DNA of 64,000 nucleotides from an uncultured Sphingomonadaceae bacterium (GTDB lineage: Bacteria > Pseudomonadota > Alphaproteobacteria > Sphingomonadales > Sphingomonadaceae), in contig CANMNF010000001.1 of the NCBI GenBank assembly GCA_947499255.1, positions 496,001 through 560,000 of the forward strand, read 5' to 3'. Below, in pieces: positions 45,672 through 53,949 of the stretch. The notes under the pieces were generated by a model. That model was given only the letters and a program-made list of their open reading frames with translations. It was not told the DNA's origin and did not search any database. The position numbers and the translations under genes were made by a program. Position 1 is the first letter of the stretch, and the number at the start of each line of letters is the position of its first letter.

Positions 45672-47060
45672 TTGGCTGCGCTTGATCAGGTGTTGACGGC
45701 GGCCCAAATGCAGGCTGCGGAACAAGCGCTGATCGATCAGGGCATATCTGTTGCAGAACTGATGGAGCGCGCCGGGAGAGGCGCTGCTGATTGGGTCTGG
45801 CGCATGGCCGCTGGACGCAAGGTTACGGTTCTTTGCGGGCCGGGCAATAATGGCGACGATGGCTATGTGATCGCGCGTGTTCTGGCAGAGCGTGGTTTAT
45901 CGGTTGAAGTGGTCGCGCCAATGCCTCCCACGACAGAGGCGGCAAAGGCAGCTTACAAGGCATGGGGCAAACAGCCTGTCACCAATGCTGAAGGCGATGT
46001 GCTGGTCGATTGCTTGTTTGGCACCGGGTTGCAGCGCGCCTTGTCCGAAGATTTGCTCGAGCTGCTTTCTGGTTTAACGGTGTGCCATGACCAGATCATC
46101 GCAGTCGATCTTTCAAGCGGCATCGATAGCGATTCGGGTGCTGCGCTCAATGATGGGCTGCCATCTGCCACCCTCACGCTGGCGCTGGGAAGTTGGAAGC
46201 GAGCGCATTGGTTGATGCCCGCAATGGCGCAGATGGGAAATTGCAAGCTGATTGATATCGGGATCGATGCAGTGGAGGGGGCTGCACATTTGACGCAAGG
46301 TCCAAAACTGTCCGCTCCATCACCCGATGCTCATAAATATACTCGCGGCCTTGTTGCTGTGGTGGGCGGCGCGATGCCGGGCGCTTCGATTATGGCAAGT
46401 ATGGCTGCCATGCGTGGCGGGGCAGGGTATGTAAAACTGCTTGCATCAAAAGCCATTGGCGATGTTCCGCATGATCTGGTCTTGGATCAGCGGTCGCTTC
46501 AAGAGGCTTTGAGCGAAGAGCGCATTCGGGCCATTCTTATCGGTCCGGGACTAGCGCGAGGGACTGAGGCGCAGTGCCAACTTGATCACGCGCTGGCCGC
46601 CGGTCTGCCTATGGTGATCGACGCTGATGCCCTCACATTGCTCAAACCAGAGATGATTGCGCAGCGTTCGACACCGCTTATCGCGACACCGCATCCGGGC
46701 GAATTTTTGACTCTATGCCAGACGTTTGGAATCGATACTTCAAACCGCGTCTCAGCTTGCCAAAACCTTGCCAATGCTATGCAAGCAACGGTGATTTCCA
46801 AAGGACCAGACACCATTATCGCATCACCCGAACAGCCTCTCACATTCATACCACCGGCACCAAGCTGGCTCAGCATTGCGGGCACTGGCGACATTTTGGC
46901 GGGCCTTTGCGCAAGCCAGCTCGCCACTGGCAAAGCGCCCCATAATGCCGCTGTCGCTGCAACCATGCTTCACGGCGAAGCTGCGCGCATCGCTGGCCCT
47001 GCATTCGCGGCATCTGACCTGATCAACCACATCCCCTCAGCCTATGCGCATTTCCTATGA
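45672..47060 (+). CDS. nnr: bifunctional NAD(P)H-hydrate epimerase / ADP-dependent NAD(P)H-hydrate dehydratase
   Basis: A 462-residue nicotinamide-nucleotide repair enzyme. The N-terminal YjeF_N epimerase domain has LMERAGRGAADW and VLCGPGNNGDDGYVIARVL (about residues 53-71). The C-terminal ribokinase-like dehydratase domain has ILIGPGLARG, DADALTLL, TPHPGEFLTL and IAGTGDILAGLCASQLA with the catalytic GTGD. Translation starts at TTG (45672), with the protein beginning at the expected DQVLTAAQM. The stop overlaps the methyltransferase start (ATGA). Confidence 0.93.
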   Translation: MAALDQVLTAAQMQAAEQALIDQGISVAELMERAGRGAADWVWRMAAGRKVTVLCGPGNNGDDGYVIARVLAERGLSVEVVAPMPPTTEAAKAAYKAWGKQPVTNAEGDVLVDCLFGTGLQRALSEDLLELLSGLTVCHDQIIAVDLSSGIDSDSGAALNDGLPSATLTLALGSWKRAHWLMPAMAQMGNCKLIDIGIDAVEGAAHLTQGPKLSAPSPDAHKYTRGLVAVVGGAMPGASIMASMAAMRGGAGYVKLLASKAIGDVPHDLVLDQRSLQEALSEERIRAILIGPGLARGTEAQCQLDHALAAGLPMVIDADALTLLKPEMIAQRSTPLIATPHPGEFLTLCQTFGIDTSNRVSACQNLANAMQATVISKGPDTIIASPEQPLTFIPPAPSWLSIAGTGDILAGLCASQLATGKAPHNAAVAATMLHGEAARIAGPAFAASDLINHIPSAYAHFL

Positions 47061-48274
47061 GCGAGGGTGACCTTATTGTGCGCTTGGCCGCGCGCGGTGA
47101 TGGTTTAACCGCCAGTGGTAAGCATGTTTCTAGAAGTGCGCCGGGTGATCTGGTGTTGCCTGACGGGACCCTCGAACATGGTCCCAACCACGTGGAGCCG
47201 CCATGCCGCCATTTTGGCAAATGTGGCGGTTGTGAGTTACAGCACGTTTCAGACGCTGAACTGGCCAAGTTTGTTAAAGAGCGGGTCGCCCATGCGGCGC
47301 AGGGGCAAGGTCTCACGCCAGCCATCATCACTGATGCCGCCATGTCACCACCACGCAGCCGCCGCCGCGCCAGCTTACAAGCGATAAATGGCGGTGGCAG
47401 ACCGCTTATCGGCTTTGCTCAGCGCGGGTCGCACAAGCTGGTTGATATGCGCGAATGCCACATCTTGCACCCGGCACTGTTCGGTTTGCTCGCGCCATTC
47501 CGCAGCTATTTTGCAAAGCTCAAGGGGCGCTATGGCATCGGGATAGAATTGGCGATGACCGATCAGGGACCGGGCGTCTCACTCAGCAATTTCGCACCAG
47601 AGGGGCTGGAAGCGACAGAAGGCTTGCTCGATTTTTGCCGCGAACATGGTTTGGCGCGATTGACGGTCGATCATGGCTTTGGCCCGGAGACTTTCTGGGA
47701 GCCTGATCGTGTGACGGTGACTTTGGGCGCGGTGCCAGTCGCGTACCCGGCAGGAGCATTCTTGCAAGCAACCCAGGATGGTGAAGCAGCTCTTATTGGT
47801 GCGGCCAAGGAGTGGCTGGCTGATTGCACGTCTATCGCAGACTTGTTCAGCGGGCTTGGCACGTTCGCTTTCGCGCTTGTGCAAACTGCCAAAGTCGTTG
47901 CGGTTGAGGCTGACAAGGCCGCCATTCTGGCTGCGAAACTGGCAGCAGCGCGCGGCAAGTTGCCGATGCAAACCATCCACCGCGATCTGTTCCGCAATCC
48001 CATGCGCCCGCAGGAATTGAGCGGTTTTGATGGCGTTGTGCTCGATCCGCCGCGCGCTGGTGCCAAGGCGCAGATTGAGCAATTGGCGCAAAGCGATGTG
48101 TCACGGATCGTCTATATCAGCTGCAACCCATCAAGCTGGTCACGCGATGCAGTGCAATTGTGCGACGCGGGTTATGAATTGCGCGAAGTGCGGCCTGTGG
48201 GTCAGTTCCATTGGTCAACGCATGTCGAGCTGGCGAGCCTGTTCGTGAAGCGCGCCGAGGATGGCGTCGAATAA
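47057..48274 (+). CDS. class I SAM-dependent RNA methyltransferase (RlmD/RumA family)
   Basis: A 405-residue TrmA/RumA-type 5-methyluridine methyltransferase. A [4Fe-4S] site is formed by Cys50, Cys56 and Cys59 (CRHFGKCGGCE) with Cys134 (MRECHILHP). The SAM domain has SIADLFSGLGTFAFAL, VVLDPPRAGAKAQ and the catalytic Cys356 in VYISCNPSSW. Compared with E. coli RlmD (433 residues) the N-terminal TRAM domain is shortened. The likely target is a uridine of 23S rRNA, but the exact base cannot be read from sequence. The last 60 bases overlap, tail to tail, the hydrolase 1 gene. Confidence 0.9.
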   Translation: MSEGDLIVRLAARGDGLTASGKHVSRSAPGDLVLPDGTLEHGPNHVEPPCRHFGKCGGCELQHVSDAELAKFVKERVAHAAQGQGLTPAIITDAAMSPPRSRRRASLQAINGGGRPLIGFAQRGSHKLVDMRECHILHPALFGLLAPFRSYFAKLKGRYGIGIELAMTDQGPGVSLSNFAPEGLEATEGLLDFCREHGLARLTVDHGFGPETFWEPDRVTVTLGAVPVAYPAGAFLQATQDGEAALIGAAKEWLADCTSIADLFSGLGTFAFALVQTAKVVAVEADKAAILAAKLAAARGKLPMQTIHRDLFRNPMRPQELSGFDGVVLDPPRAGAKAQIEQLAQSDVSRIVYISCNPSSWSRDAVQLCDAGYELREVRPVGQFHWSTHVELASLFVKRAEDGVE

Positions 48275-49018
48275 CCACGCGCGCGCAGCATCTGAGCTGA
48301 ACGCATGATCTGCATCGGCCAAAGCAGAGATGCGCGGATCGTCTTTTGGCCATGCAGCGGAAAAGGCCTGCGCAGTGCGATCACGCGCCGCAAGCAGGAT
48401 CTGCACTTCGCCGTCAAATTTGCTCAGCGACTGGGCGATCTCTTCGGCCAAAGAAGATGGCGCAGATTCAGAGGCAACCGCACCTTTCAGCCCACGCGTA
48501 AGCTTGCCCAAATCGACATTGCCGCGCAGCAATCGGCCCCATTCCTTGGGATCGCACAGCTTGCTTACATAGCGTGAGCGGATGGCCGCTGGTGGCGGCA
48601 GCGCATCGCTCACCTCATTGTCTGAAAAGGTCCACGGATTGGCCATGATCAGACCCGCACATCCCGCGCCGCTGCGCAAAGCCAATGCAGTTGCCGCATC
48701 ACAATTACCGAACGCGACGACGCGCGACAGCCCGGACGCCTCGGCCCGAAATGCTTCCAAAGCAGCCGCTATATCAGGACCGCTTGTGCGATACCCACCA
48801 TTCTCACCGGTTGAATCGCCAACCCCGCGCCTGTCAAAACGCATGACCGGGAAGCCACTTGCGGCGATTTTCGCAGCCAATTGCGCCTGACCTCCGAATG
48901 CCCCAGCACGAACTTCATTGCCTCCTGATACGATCAACAATCCCACCGGTGAGATGGCTTCATCGACCGTGCCCGACAGTTGCTCCCCAGAACACGGGAA
49001 TTGGAAATGACGCCGCAT
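48215..49018 (-). CDS. exosortase A system-associated hydrolase 1
   Basis: A 267-residue alpha/beta-hydrolase of the family known only beside XrtA exopolysaccharide loci. GLLIVSGGNEVRAGAFGGQAQLA, VMRFDRRGVGDSTGENGGY and a later IMANPWTF are family features. The nucleophile elbow reads AFGNCDAATAL, so Cys106 stands where hydrolases normally have Ser (GxSxG). It may be a thioesterase or acyltransferase acting on the adjacent acyl carrier protein (inference). The start overlaps the hydrolase 2 stop by one base. Confidence 0.87.
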   Translation of the reverse strand: MRRHFQFPCSGEQLSGTVDEAISPVGLLIVSGGNEVRAGAFGGQAQLAAKIAASGFPVMRFDRRGVGDSTGENGGYRTSGPDIAAALEAFRAEASGLSRVVAFGNCDAATALALRSGAGCAGLIMANPWTFSDNEVSDALPPPAAIRSRYVSKLCDPKEWGRLLRGNVDLGKLTRGLKGAVASESAPSSLAEEIAQSLSKFDGEVQILLAARDRTAQAFSAAWPKDDPRISALADADHAFSSDAARAWLFDAILGALHEQARQLDMR

Positions 49019-49698
49019 CAGCCGACCGCCTCGCTAACAATCGCGGCAAGTTTTTCCGCTTGTTCAGCATCGTGCGATGGCTCTGCGCGCAGCCACAAGG
49101 CACCGCCTCCAATCGCGCTTTGCGCCAAGCTCGTGGCCGCGCTATGCGGAAACTCTGCCTCTGCAAGCTGGGTGATCATTTGCGCGCCAAGCTCATAGCC
49201 GCCAAGCCTCAGGCCATTGCGCTTGCCATCTTCCAGCAACGCTTCGCGGTCGCTATTGATGCCTGCTTCGCGATCACTCATCACCCGGGCGCGCAGCATT
49301 GACTTGAGCACTCCTGCTCCATCAAGCGGCGCATAACGCAATCCCGCAATATTCCCCGGATCGAGCAAAGCGCTTGCGCGAACCGTCAGGATAAATGTTG
49401 CCCCAAAGTGCTCTGCCGCAGCGCGCGCTTGCTCTTGCCATGCTACAAGGGTCTGCGCGGCCATAGGTGCGATGCTTTCATTGCAGCCGGAAAAGTCGGG
49501 CAGGAAGCTATCAATACCGCGCTGCTTAAGCGCACGCATCACCTCGACGGTGAAATGGCGCAGCTTGTTACCTTCTTCAAACAAGGCTGGTAAAATGAGG
49601 ATGCGCGTATCGGACCCACTATCGCAGCTCAGCGCGAGTTCCGGTCCTGCATCACCGGGGCAAGGCCATGTCCCCAGCATATCAGGCGGCCGCGTCAA
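49018..49698 (-). CDS. exosortase A system-associated hydrolase 2
   Basis: A 226-residue protein related to alpha/beta-hydrolases. RILILPALFEEGNKLRHFTVEVMRAL near the N-terminus and SFLPDFSGCNES match the second hydrolase family of XrtA loci. The expected elbow region reads LTVRASALL, without a clear GxSxG, so activity is uncertain. The start is TTG at 49698, overlapping the carrier-protein stop (TTGA), or ATG at 49680. It is the third gene of a leftward operon. Confidence 0.82.
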   Translation of the reverse strand: MTRPPDMLGTWPCPGDAGPELALSCDSGSDTRILILPALFEEGNKLRHFTVEVMRALKQRGIDSFLPDFSGCNESIAPMAAQTLVAWQEQARAAAEHFGATFILTVRASALLDPGNIAGLRYAPLDGAGVLKSMLRARVMSDREAGINSDREALLEDGKRNGLRLGGYELGAQMITQLAEAEFPHSAATSLAQSAIGGGALWLRAEPSHDAEQAEKLAAIVSEAVG

Positions 49699-49988
49699 TC
49701 GGTCTGACGTTTGTCAGTGACAAAGGCGAGCAATCCGCCAAACGTTTCCAGCATTTCGCCATCGACATCATCATCCTCGATAAGGATATCGAGCCGATCC
49801 TCGATCTCTGTCAGCAAGCCTGCCACTGCCATCGAGTCCAATTCGGGCAAGTGACCAAACAGGCCGCTGTCCTCGTCCAATTCGGCCACTTGTTCTGGCG
49901 CAAGGCCCAGCACATCGGCGAGCACTTGACGAAGGACCGCTTCGGTCTCCTCCGCCTTGTCGATCTTTACGGGCAAGTTCGTGGCCAT
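49695..49988 (-). CDS. XrtA-associated acyl carrier protein
   Basis: A 97-residue four-helix carrier protein. Ser52 in LPELDSMAVAGLL is the 4'-phosphopantetheine attachment site; the surrounding helix is acidic (IEDRLDILIEDDDVDGEM), as in ACPs. The start at 49988 was preferred over an upstream codon. Carried substrates in XrtA loci are not established. Its neighbours (ligase, decarboxylase, GNAT, two hydrolases) suggest a dedicated carrier for a small acyl or aminoacyl group. Confidence 0.9.
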   Translation of the reverse strand: MATNLPVKIDKAEETEAVLRQVLADVLGLAPEQVAELDEDSGLFGHLPELDSMAVAGLLTEIEDRLDILIEDDDVDGEMLETFGGLLAFVTDKRQTD

Positions 49989-49999
49989 GGCGATTGGGA

Positions 50000-50986
50000 T
50001 TAGCCATTGCGGCGCTGCGTGACAAGATTGCGCATGCCCAAACGTACCAATAATGGCCAATTTCCGGGGAATTCAGGGCGAAGACAGGTCAAACTGTAAC
50101 GTTCTCGGACATTGTTCATCCAATCGCGTTTGTAGCTATCATCGCCCGTGCCAAAATCAACTTCGCGCACTTTGTCCTTATCAACCACGTGCCGAAATAG
50201 CGCTGCGGAAAGCGAGGTTCCCGCGGAAATCTTCTTGGATGCTTCAAGATGGGCGAGCTTGTGAATATAGGCGACGTCGCTCTCAACCGTCCAAAACTGC
50301 GCCGCCACCGGCTCACCTTCATGGCGCGCGATGCCAAAGCGGAGCTGGCCTTTTGCGCTTTGGGCCTCAGCAAAGCGGCGCAACATGGCAGGATCACCTT
50401 CTTCCGGCTTCCAACTGTGCGCATAGATCGCCTCATAAGCCTCCCAATCATCAGCCGAAAACTGATCCGTCACTGTGATATCGACAAGCTTGGCCTTGCG
50501 TTTGATCGTCGAACGCAATTGGCCGGGGAGCGAGGCGAAATATTCGGAGTAGGTTCGGCCATCAACACGCAGGAAATGATTAGTGTCACATGGCTCTTCG
50601 AACACCCGCCATCCCGCCTTGCGAAACGCGTCTTTGAAGTGGAGCAACGTGCCATTATCCAAGGGCAGCTTGGAGAAATGGATATGTTTGGCGTAATTGG
50701 CAATATCGCGCGCAATCGCTTCGAGTAATGCGGGCTTGGGGCCATCGCCGGTATATATCGCATGCCAAGTAAACGCATACCAATTGGTGCAAATTTCCAA
50801 TCTGTTGCCCGCGTTCTGCAACGGCAAAGCGAGGGCGTCTTCGCCATCTTGAGCCAGCGCAATCAAAGGCTTATGCCCGGCATCTTCCAGCATCTGGAAC
50901 CACGATAGGCGCGTGAAGGGATCATCCGCGCGCCAATCAAGGTCTTGCAGATCTTTAACTGTGTCGTGATAGCTGACCGCTGTCAC
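50000..50986 (-). CDS. GNAT/FemAB-like acyltransferase
   Basis: A 328-residue protein with a BcsL/CelD/FemAB-type GNAT fold: FTRLSWFQMLEDAG at the N-terminus, YFASLPGQLRSTIKRKAKL, GIARHEGEPVAAQFWTVESDVAYIHKLAH and VDFGTGDDSYKRDWM. Such proteins transfer acyl or aminoacyl groups to amines or sugars. The GTG start lies 26 bases from the divergent ligase start. It is the first gene of the leftward operon with the carrier protein, which is its plausible donor. Confidence 0.85.
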   Translation of the reverse strand: MTAVSYHDTVKDLQDLDWRADDPFTRLSWFQMLEDAGHKPLIALAQDGEDALALPLQNAGNRLEICTNWYAFTWHAIYTGDGPKPALLEAIARDIANYAKHIHFSKLPLDNGTLLHFKDAFRKAGWRVFEEPCDTNHFLRVDGRTYSEYFASLPGQLRSTIKRKAKLVDITVTDQFSADDWEAYEAIYAHSWKPEEGDPAMLRRFAEAQSAKGQLRFGIARHEGEPVAAQFWTVESDVAYIHKLAHLEASKKISAGTSLSAALFRHVVDKDKVREVDFGTGDDSYKRDWMNNVRERYSLTCLRPEFPGNWPLLVRLGMRNLVTQRRNG

Positions 50987-51012
50987 CGCCCTAACTTCTC
51001 CATAGGAGCCCC

Positions 51013-52527
51013 ATGCCCATCGCGCTTGATCCCCAGCCTTACCCGCTTGATCACCTTACACAATATGGTGACGATACGCGCGATGCTCTCGTGCTGCGCG
51101 GCGAAACGCTTAGCTGGCAGGACTTAAGAAGCCGTGTGGGCGCGCTTGCGGCATGGCTCGTGCAGCAAGTGCCGCAAAAGGGCACTCGTATTGCCAGCTG
51201 GGCCGCGAAGGGTGAGCTGACCTGTTTGCTGCCGCTGGCCGCAGCGCGGGCCGGGCTGGTGCATGTTCCGATCAACCCATTGCTGAAACGCGCGCAGGTT
51301 GCGCATATCTTGGGCGATTGCGATGCCAGTATGCTCATAGGTAATACAGCGCGCCTCAAGTCGTTGGATGATGGAGATACGCCCGATAACTGCGCGGTAA
51401 TCGAAGATAAGGTGGCGTTGAGCCAGGCGGCTGACTTGGATGCAAACTTGGCAATATCCGATGCTGATCCTGAAGAGCTTGTCGCTATCATGTACACCAG
51501 CGGCTCCACCGGTCGGCCCAAAGGCGTGATGCTAAGCCATGCGAATTTGTGGCTGGGTGCGGTGAGCGTGGCACATTATCTAAAAATGGAAGCCGATGAC
51601 CGGACGCTTGCCGTGCTGCCATTGAGCTTTGACTATGGGCAAAACCAGCTGCTTTCCACATGGCGCGCAGGGGGATGCGTGGTGCCGCTCGATTATCTGA
51701 TGCCGCGCGATGTCACCAAAGCTTGTGCCAAGTATCACATCACCACGCTGGCAGCTGTGCCGCCTTTATGGGTCCAGTTAACAGAGCAGGATTGGCCCGA
51801 AGAAGCCGCCACTAATATGCGCAGACTAACCAATAGCGGCGGCGCATTGACGACGGATTTGGTGCGCTATCTGCGCCGCCTTTTGCCCGATGCTGATCTT
51901 TATCCGATGTACGGGCTGACAGAAGCTTTCCGATCAACCTATCTCGATCCAGCATTGGTGGATACCAATCCCACCAGCATGGGCACAGCGATACCCTTTG
52001 CAGAAATACTGGTGGTGGATGAGGCAGGCGAAGTCACCGATGAGGGAGAACTGGTCCATTGCGGACCTTTGGTCGCGCAAGGATATTGGGACGATCCAGA
52101 ACGTACGGCGCGGCGGTTCAAACCAGCGCCCAAAGCGTCACAATATGGCGGAACAGCAGTTTTTTCCGGCGATACAGTGCAGCGCGATGGGCAAGGTTTG
52201 CTCTATTTCGTGGCGCGCGATGATGCCATGATAAAAAGCGCGGGCAACCGCATCAGCCCGCAGGAAATTGAGGAAGCGGTTTTGGCAACAAACTTGGTCA
52301 GCGAAGCGGTGGCATTCGGCATGCCAGATGATCGGCTTGGCCATGCCATCCATCTTGTGGTGCGCGGCGCGGTGAGCGAGAATGACCTTCGCAAAGCTCT
52401 CCGCATTGATCTGCCCAATTTTATGCAACCTGCCGATATTCGTATTGTTGATGCCATGCCGCTTAATCCCAATGGCAAGGTGGATCGTTCATTGCTGGCG
52501 AAAGAAGCTTTGGAGAAACTGGCGTGA
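51013..52527 (+). CDS. acyl-CoA ligase (AMP-forming), exosortase A system-associated
   Basis: A 504-residue adenylate-forming enzyme. The P-loop YTSGSTGRPKG is at residues 161-171, with YPMYGLTEAF, the SGDTVQRDGQGLLYFVARDDAMIK core region and the C-terminal Lys motif LNPNGKVDRSLL. It would activate a carboxylic acid as acyl-AMP and load it on CoA or, more likely here, the neighbouring carrier protein (inference). AGGAG precedes the ATG. It is coupled to the decarboxylase by GTGA. Confidence 0.9.
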   Translation: MPIALDPQPYPLDHLTQYGDDTRDALVLRGETLSWQDLRSRVGALAAWLVQQVPQKGTRIASWAAKGELTCLLPLAAARAGLVHVPINPLLKRAQVAHILGDCDASMLIGNTARLKSLDDGDTPDNCAVIEDKVALSQAADLDANLAISDADPEELVAIMYTSGSTGRPKGVMLSHANLWLGAVSVAHYLKMEADDRTLAVLPLSFDYGQNQLLSTWRAGGCVVPLDYLMPRDVTKACAKYHITTLAAVPPLWVQLTEQDWPEEAATNMRRLTNSGGALTTDLVRYLRRLLPDADLYPMYGLTEAFRSTYLDPALVDTNPTSMGTAIPFAEILVVDEAGEVTDEGELVHCGPLVAQGYWDDPERTARRFKPAPKASQYGGTAVFSGDTVQRDGQGLLYFVARDDAMIKSAGNRISPQEIEEAVLATNLVSEAVAFGMPDDRLGHAIHLVVRGAVSENDLRKALRIDLPNFMQPADIRIVDAMPLNPNGKVDRSLLAKEALEKLA

Positions 52528-53762
52528 AACCCACAGGCCCCATTCCTGCCGATTTCGCCGCAAAGGATGGCGAACTTGTCATCGGCGGCAAAACTGTCAG
52601 CGCTTTGGTGCGCGAGGCGGGGGATACGCCGCTTTTCGTCTATTCGCGCGAGATAATCGCCGCGCGCATCGCTGCGGTTCGCGCGGCAATGCCGGAACGC
52701 ATTGCTTTGCATTATGCAATGAAGGCAAACCCTTATCCGCCATTGCTGGAATGGATTGCAGATGAAGTCGATGGCCTCGACATCGCCTCTGGCGGGGAGC
52801 TGGAGCAAGCGCGCACGGCCGGATTTCTGCCGCGCGAAATAAGCTTTGCCGGACCGGGCAAACGTGACCGCGAATTGGAAGCCGCCATTGCAACAGGTGT
52901 CACGCTTAATGTGGAATCCGAGGGGGAGGCCAAGCGCGCCTTGAAAATCGGAGAACGGCGCGGCGTTGCTCCAAGGCTGGCAATACGGGTCAATCCGGGT
53001 TTTGAAATGCGCGGATCGGGCATGAAGATGGGTGGCGGCGCAAAACCATTTGGTATTGATGAAGATCGTGTGCCCGCACTGGCGCGCACCATTGTTGATG
53101 CCGGGGCACAATGGCGTGGATTTCACGTTTATTCTGGCAGCCAAGCTCTTGATCCTCAAGCGATTGTTGAAACCCAAGCCCAGGTGATCGCATTAACAGC
53201 CAAGCTGGCCGATGAAGCCGACGTGCCTGTCCCGCATCTCAATATGGGTGGCGGTTTTGGAATCCCCTATTTCAGTAGGGATACGCCGCTTGATCTGGCA
53301 CCGATCGGCGATGCTTTAGAGCAACAATTCGCGCAATTGCCGTCAGCTTTACAAGACACGCAATTCGCTATCGAATTGGGCCGGTATCTGGTTGGCGAAG
53401 CGGGCGTGTATCTCACCACCATTCTCGACCGCAAAGAGAGCCACGGCGTCACCTATCTCGTCACCGATGGCGGGCTGCATCATCAGCTCGCCGCTTCGGG
53501 TAATTTCGGCACAGTTGTACGCCGGAACTATCCCGTCGCCATCGCCAATCGCTTTGGCGAAGAGGCCACAGGGCAGGCAAGCGAGGAGGTCAGCGTTGTA
53601 GGGTGCCTGTGCACACCGCTGGATCGTTTGGCGGACAATGTAGCGCTTCCGCGCGCGGATGTGGGTGATATGGTCGCGGTGTTTTGCGCAGGCGCTTACG
53701 GAGCGAGCGCAAGCCCGGCAACGTTTCTGGGCCAAGGTCCAGCGCATGAGATGCTGGTTTAG
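52524..53762 (+). CDS. PLP-dependent decarboxylase, exosortase A system-associated
   Basis: A 412-residue fold-type III enzyme of the diaminopimelate/ornithine decarboxylase group. Lys67 in HYAMKANPYP binds PLP. GLDIASGGELEQA, RVNPGFEMRGSGMKMGGG and LNMGGGFGIPYF bind phosphate. At the C-terminus VSVVGCLCTPLDRLADNVALP holds the Cys and Asp of the partner-subunit active site, and VFCAGAYGASASP is also typical. This is the XrtA-linked subfamily, not lysA. Its substrate is probably an amino acid, free or carrier-bound (inference). Confidence 0.9.
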   Translation: MKPTGPIPADFAAKDGELVIGGKTVSALVREAGDTPLFVYSREIIAARIAAVRAAMPERIALHYAMKANPYPPLLEWIADEVDGLDIASGGELEQARTAGFLPREISFAGPGKRDRELEAAIATGVTLNVESEGEAKRALKIGERRGVAPRLAIRVNPGFEMRGSGMKMGGGAKPFGIDEDRVPALARTIVDAGAQWRGFHVYSGSQALDPQAIVETQAQVIALTAKLADEADVPVPHLNMGGGFGIPYFSRDTPLDLAPIGDALEQQFAQLPSALQDTQFAIELGRYLVGEAGVYLTTILDRKESHGVTYLVTDGGLHHQLAASGNFGTVVRRNYPVAIANRFGEEATGQASEEVSVVGCLCTPLDRLADNVALPRADVGDMVAVFCAGAYGASASPATFLGQGPAHEMLV

Positions 53763-53949
53763 GCCACGCTTATGTGTTGTCCCGTAGCGGGACAGTGGCG
53801 TAGAAAGGCTCGGATATCCGGCCTTTGCGGCAAAAGGCTAACGCTATATTAACCCTTCATCGCGAAAAGGTTCGATGGATCCATAGGCAGGTCCGCATTT
53901 GCGTGAAGAAACGCACTGCACTTGCCGCCATTCGCGAAGGACGCATTTG
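53763..53949 (+). promoter_or_regulatory. structured regulatory region before the polysaccharide export operon
   Basis: This is the only sizeable gap within the rightward XrtA genes. It holds a perfect 7-bp hairpin TGTCCCG-TAG-CGGGACA (53778-53794), the palindrome CGGATATCCG (53811-53820), and a hairpin GCCTTTG...CAAAAGGC (53821-53838), followed by AT-rich GCTATATTAACCC. It likely separates the ligase-decarboxylase pair from the export operon and holds the latter's promoter. No gene is seen here. Confidence 0.45.
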
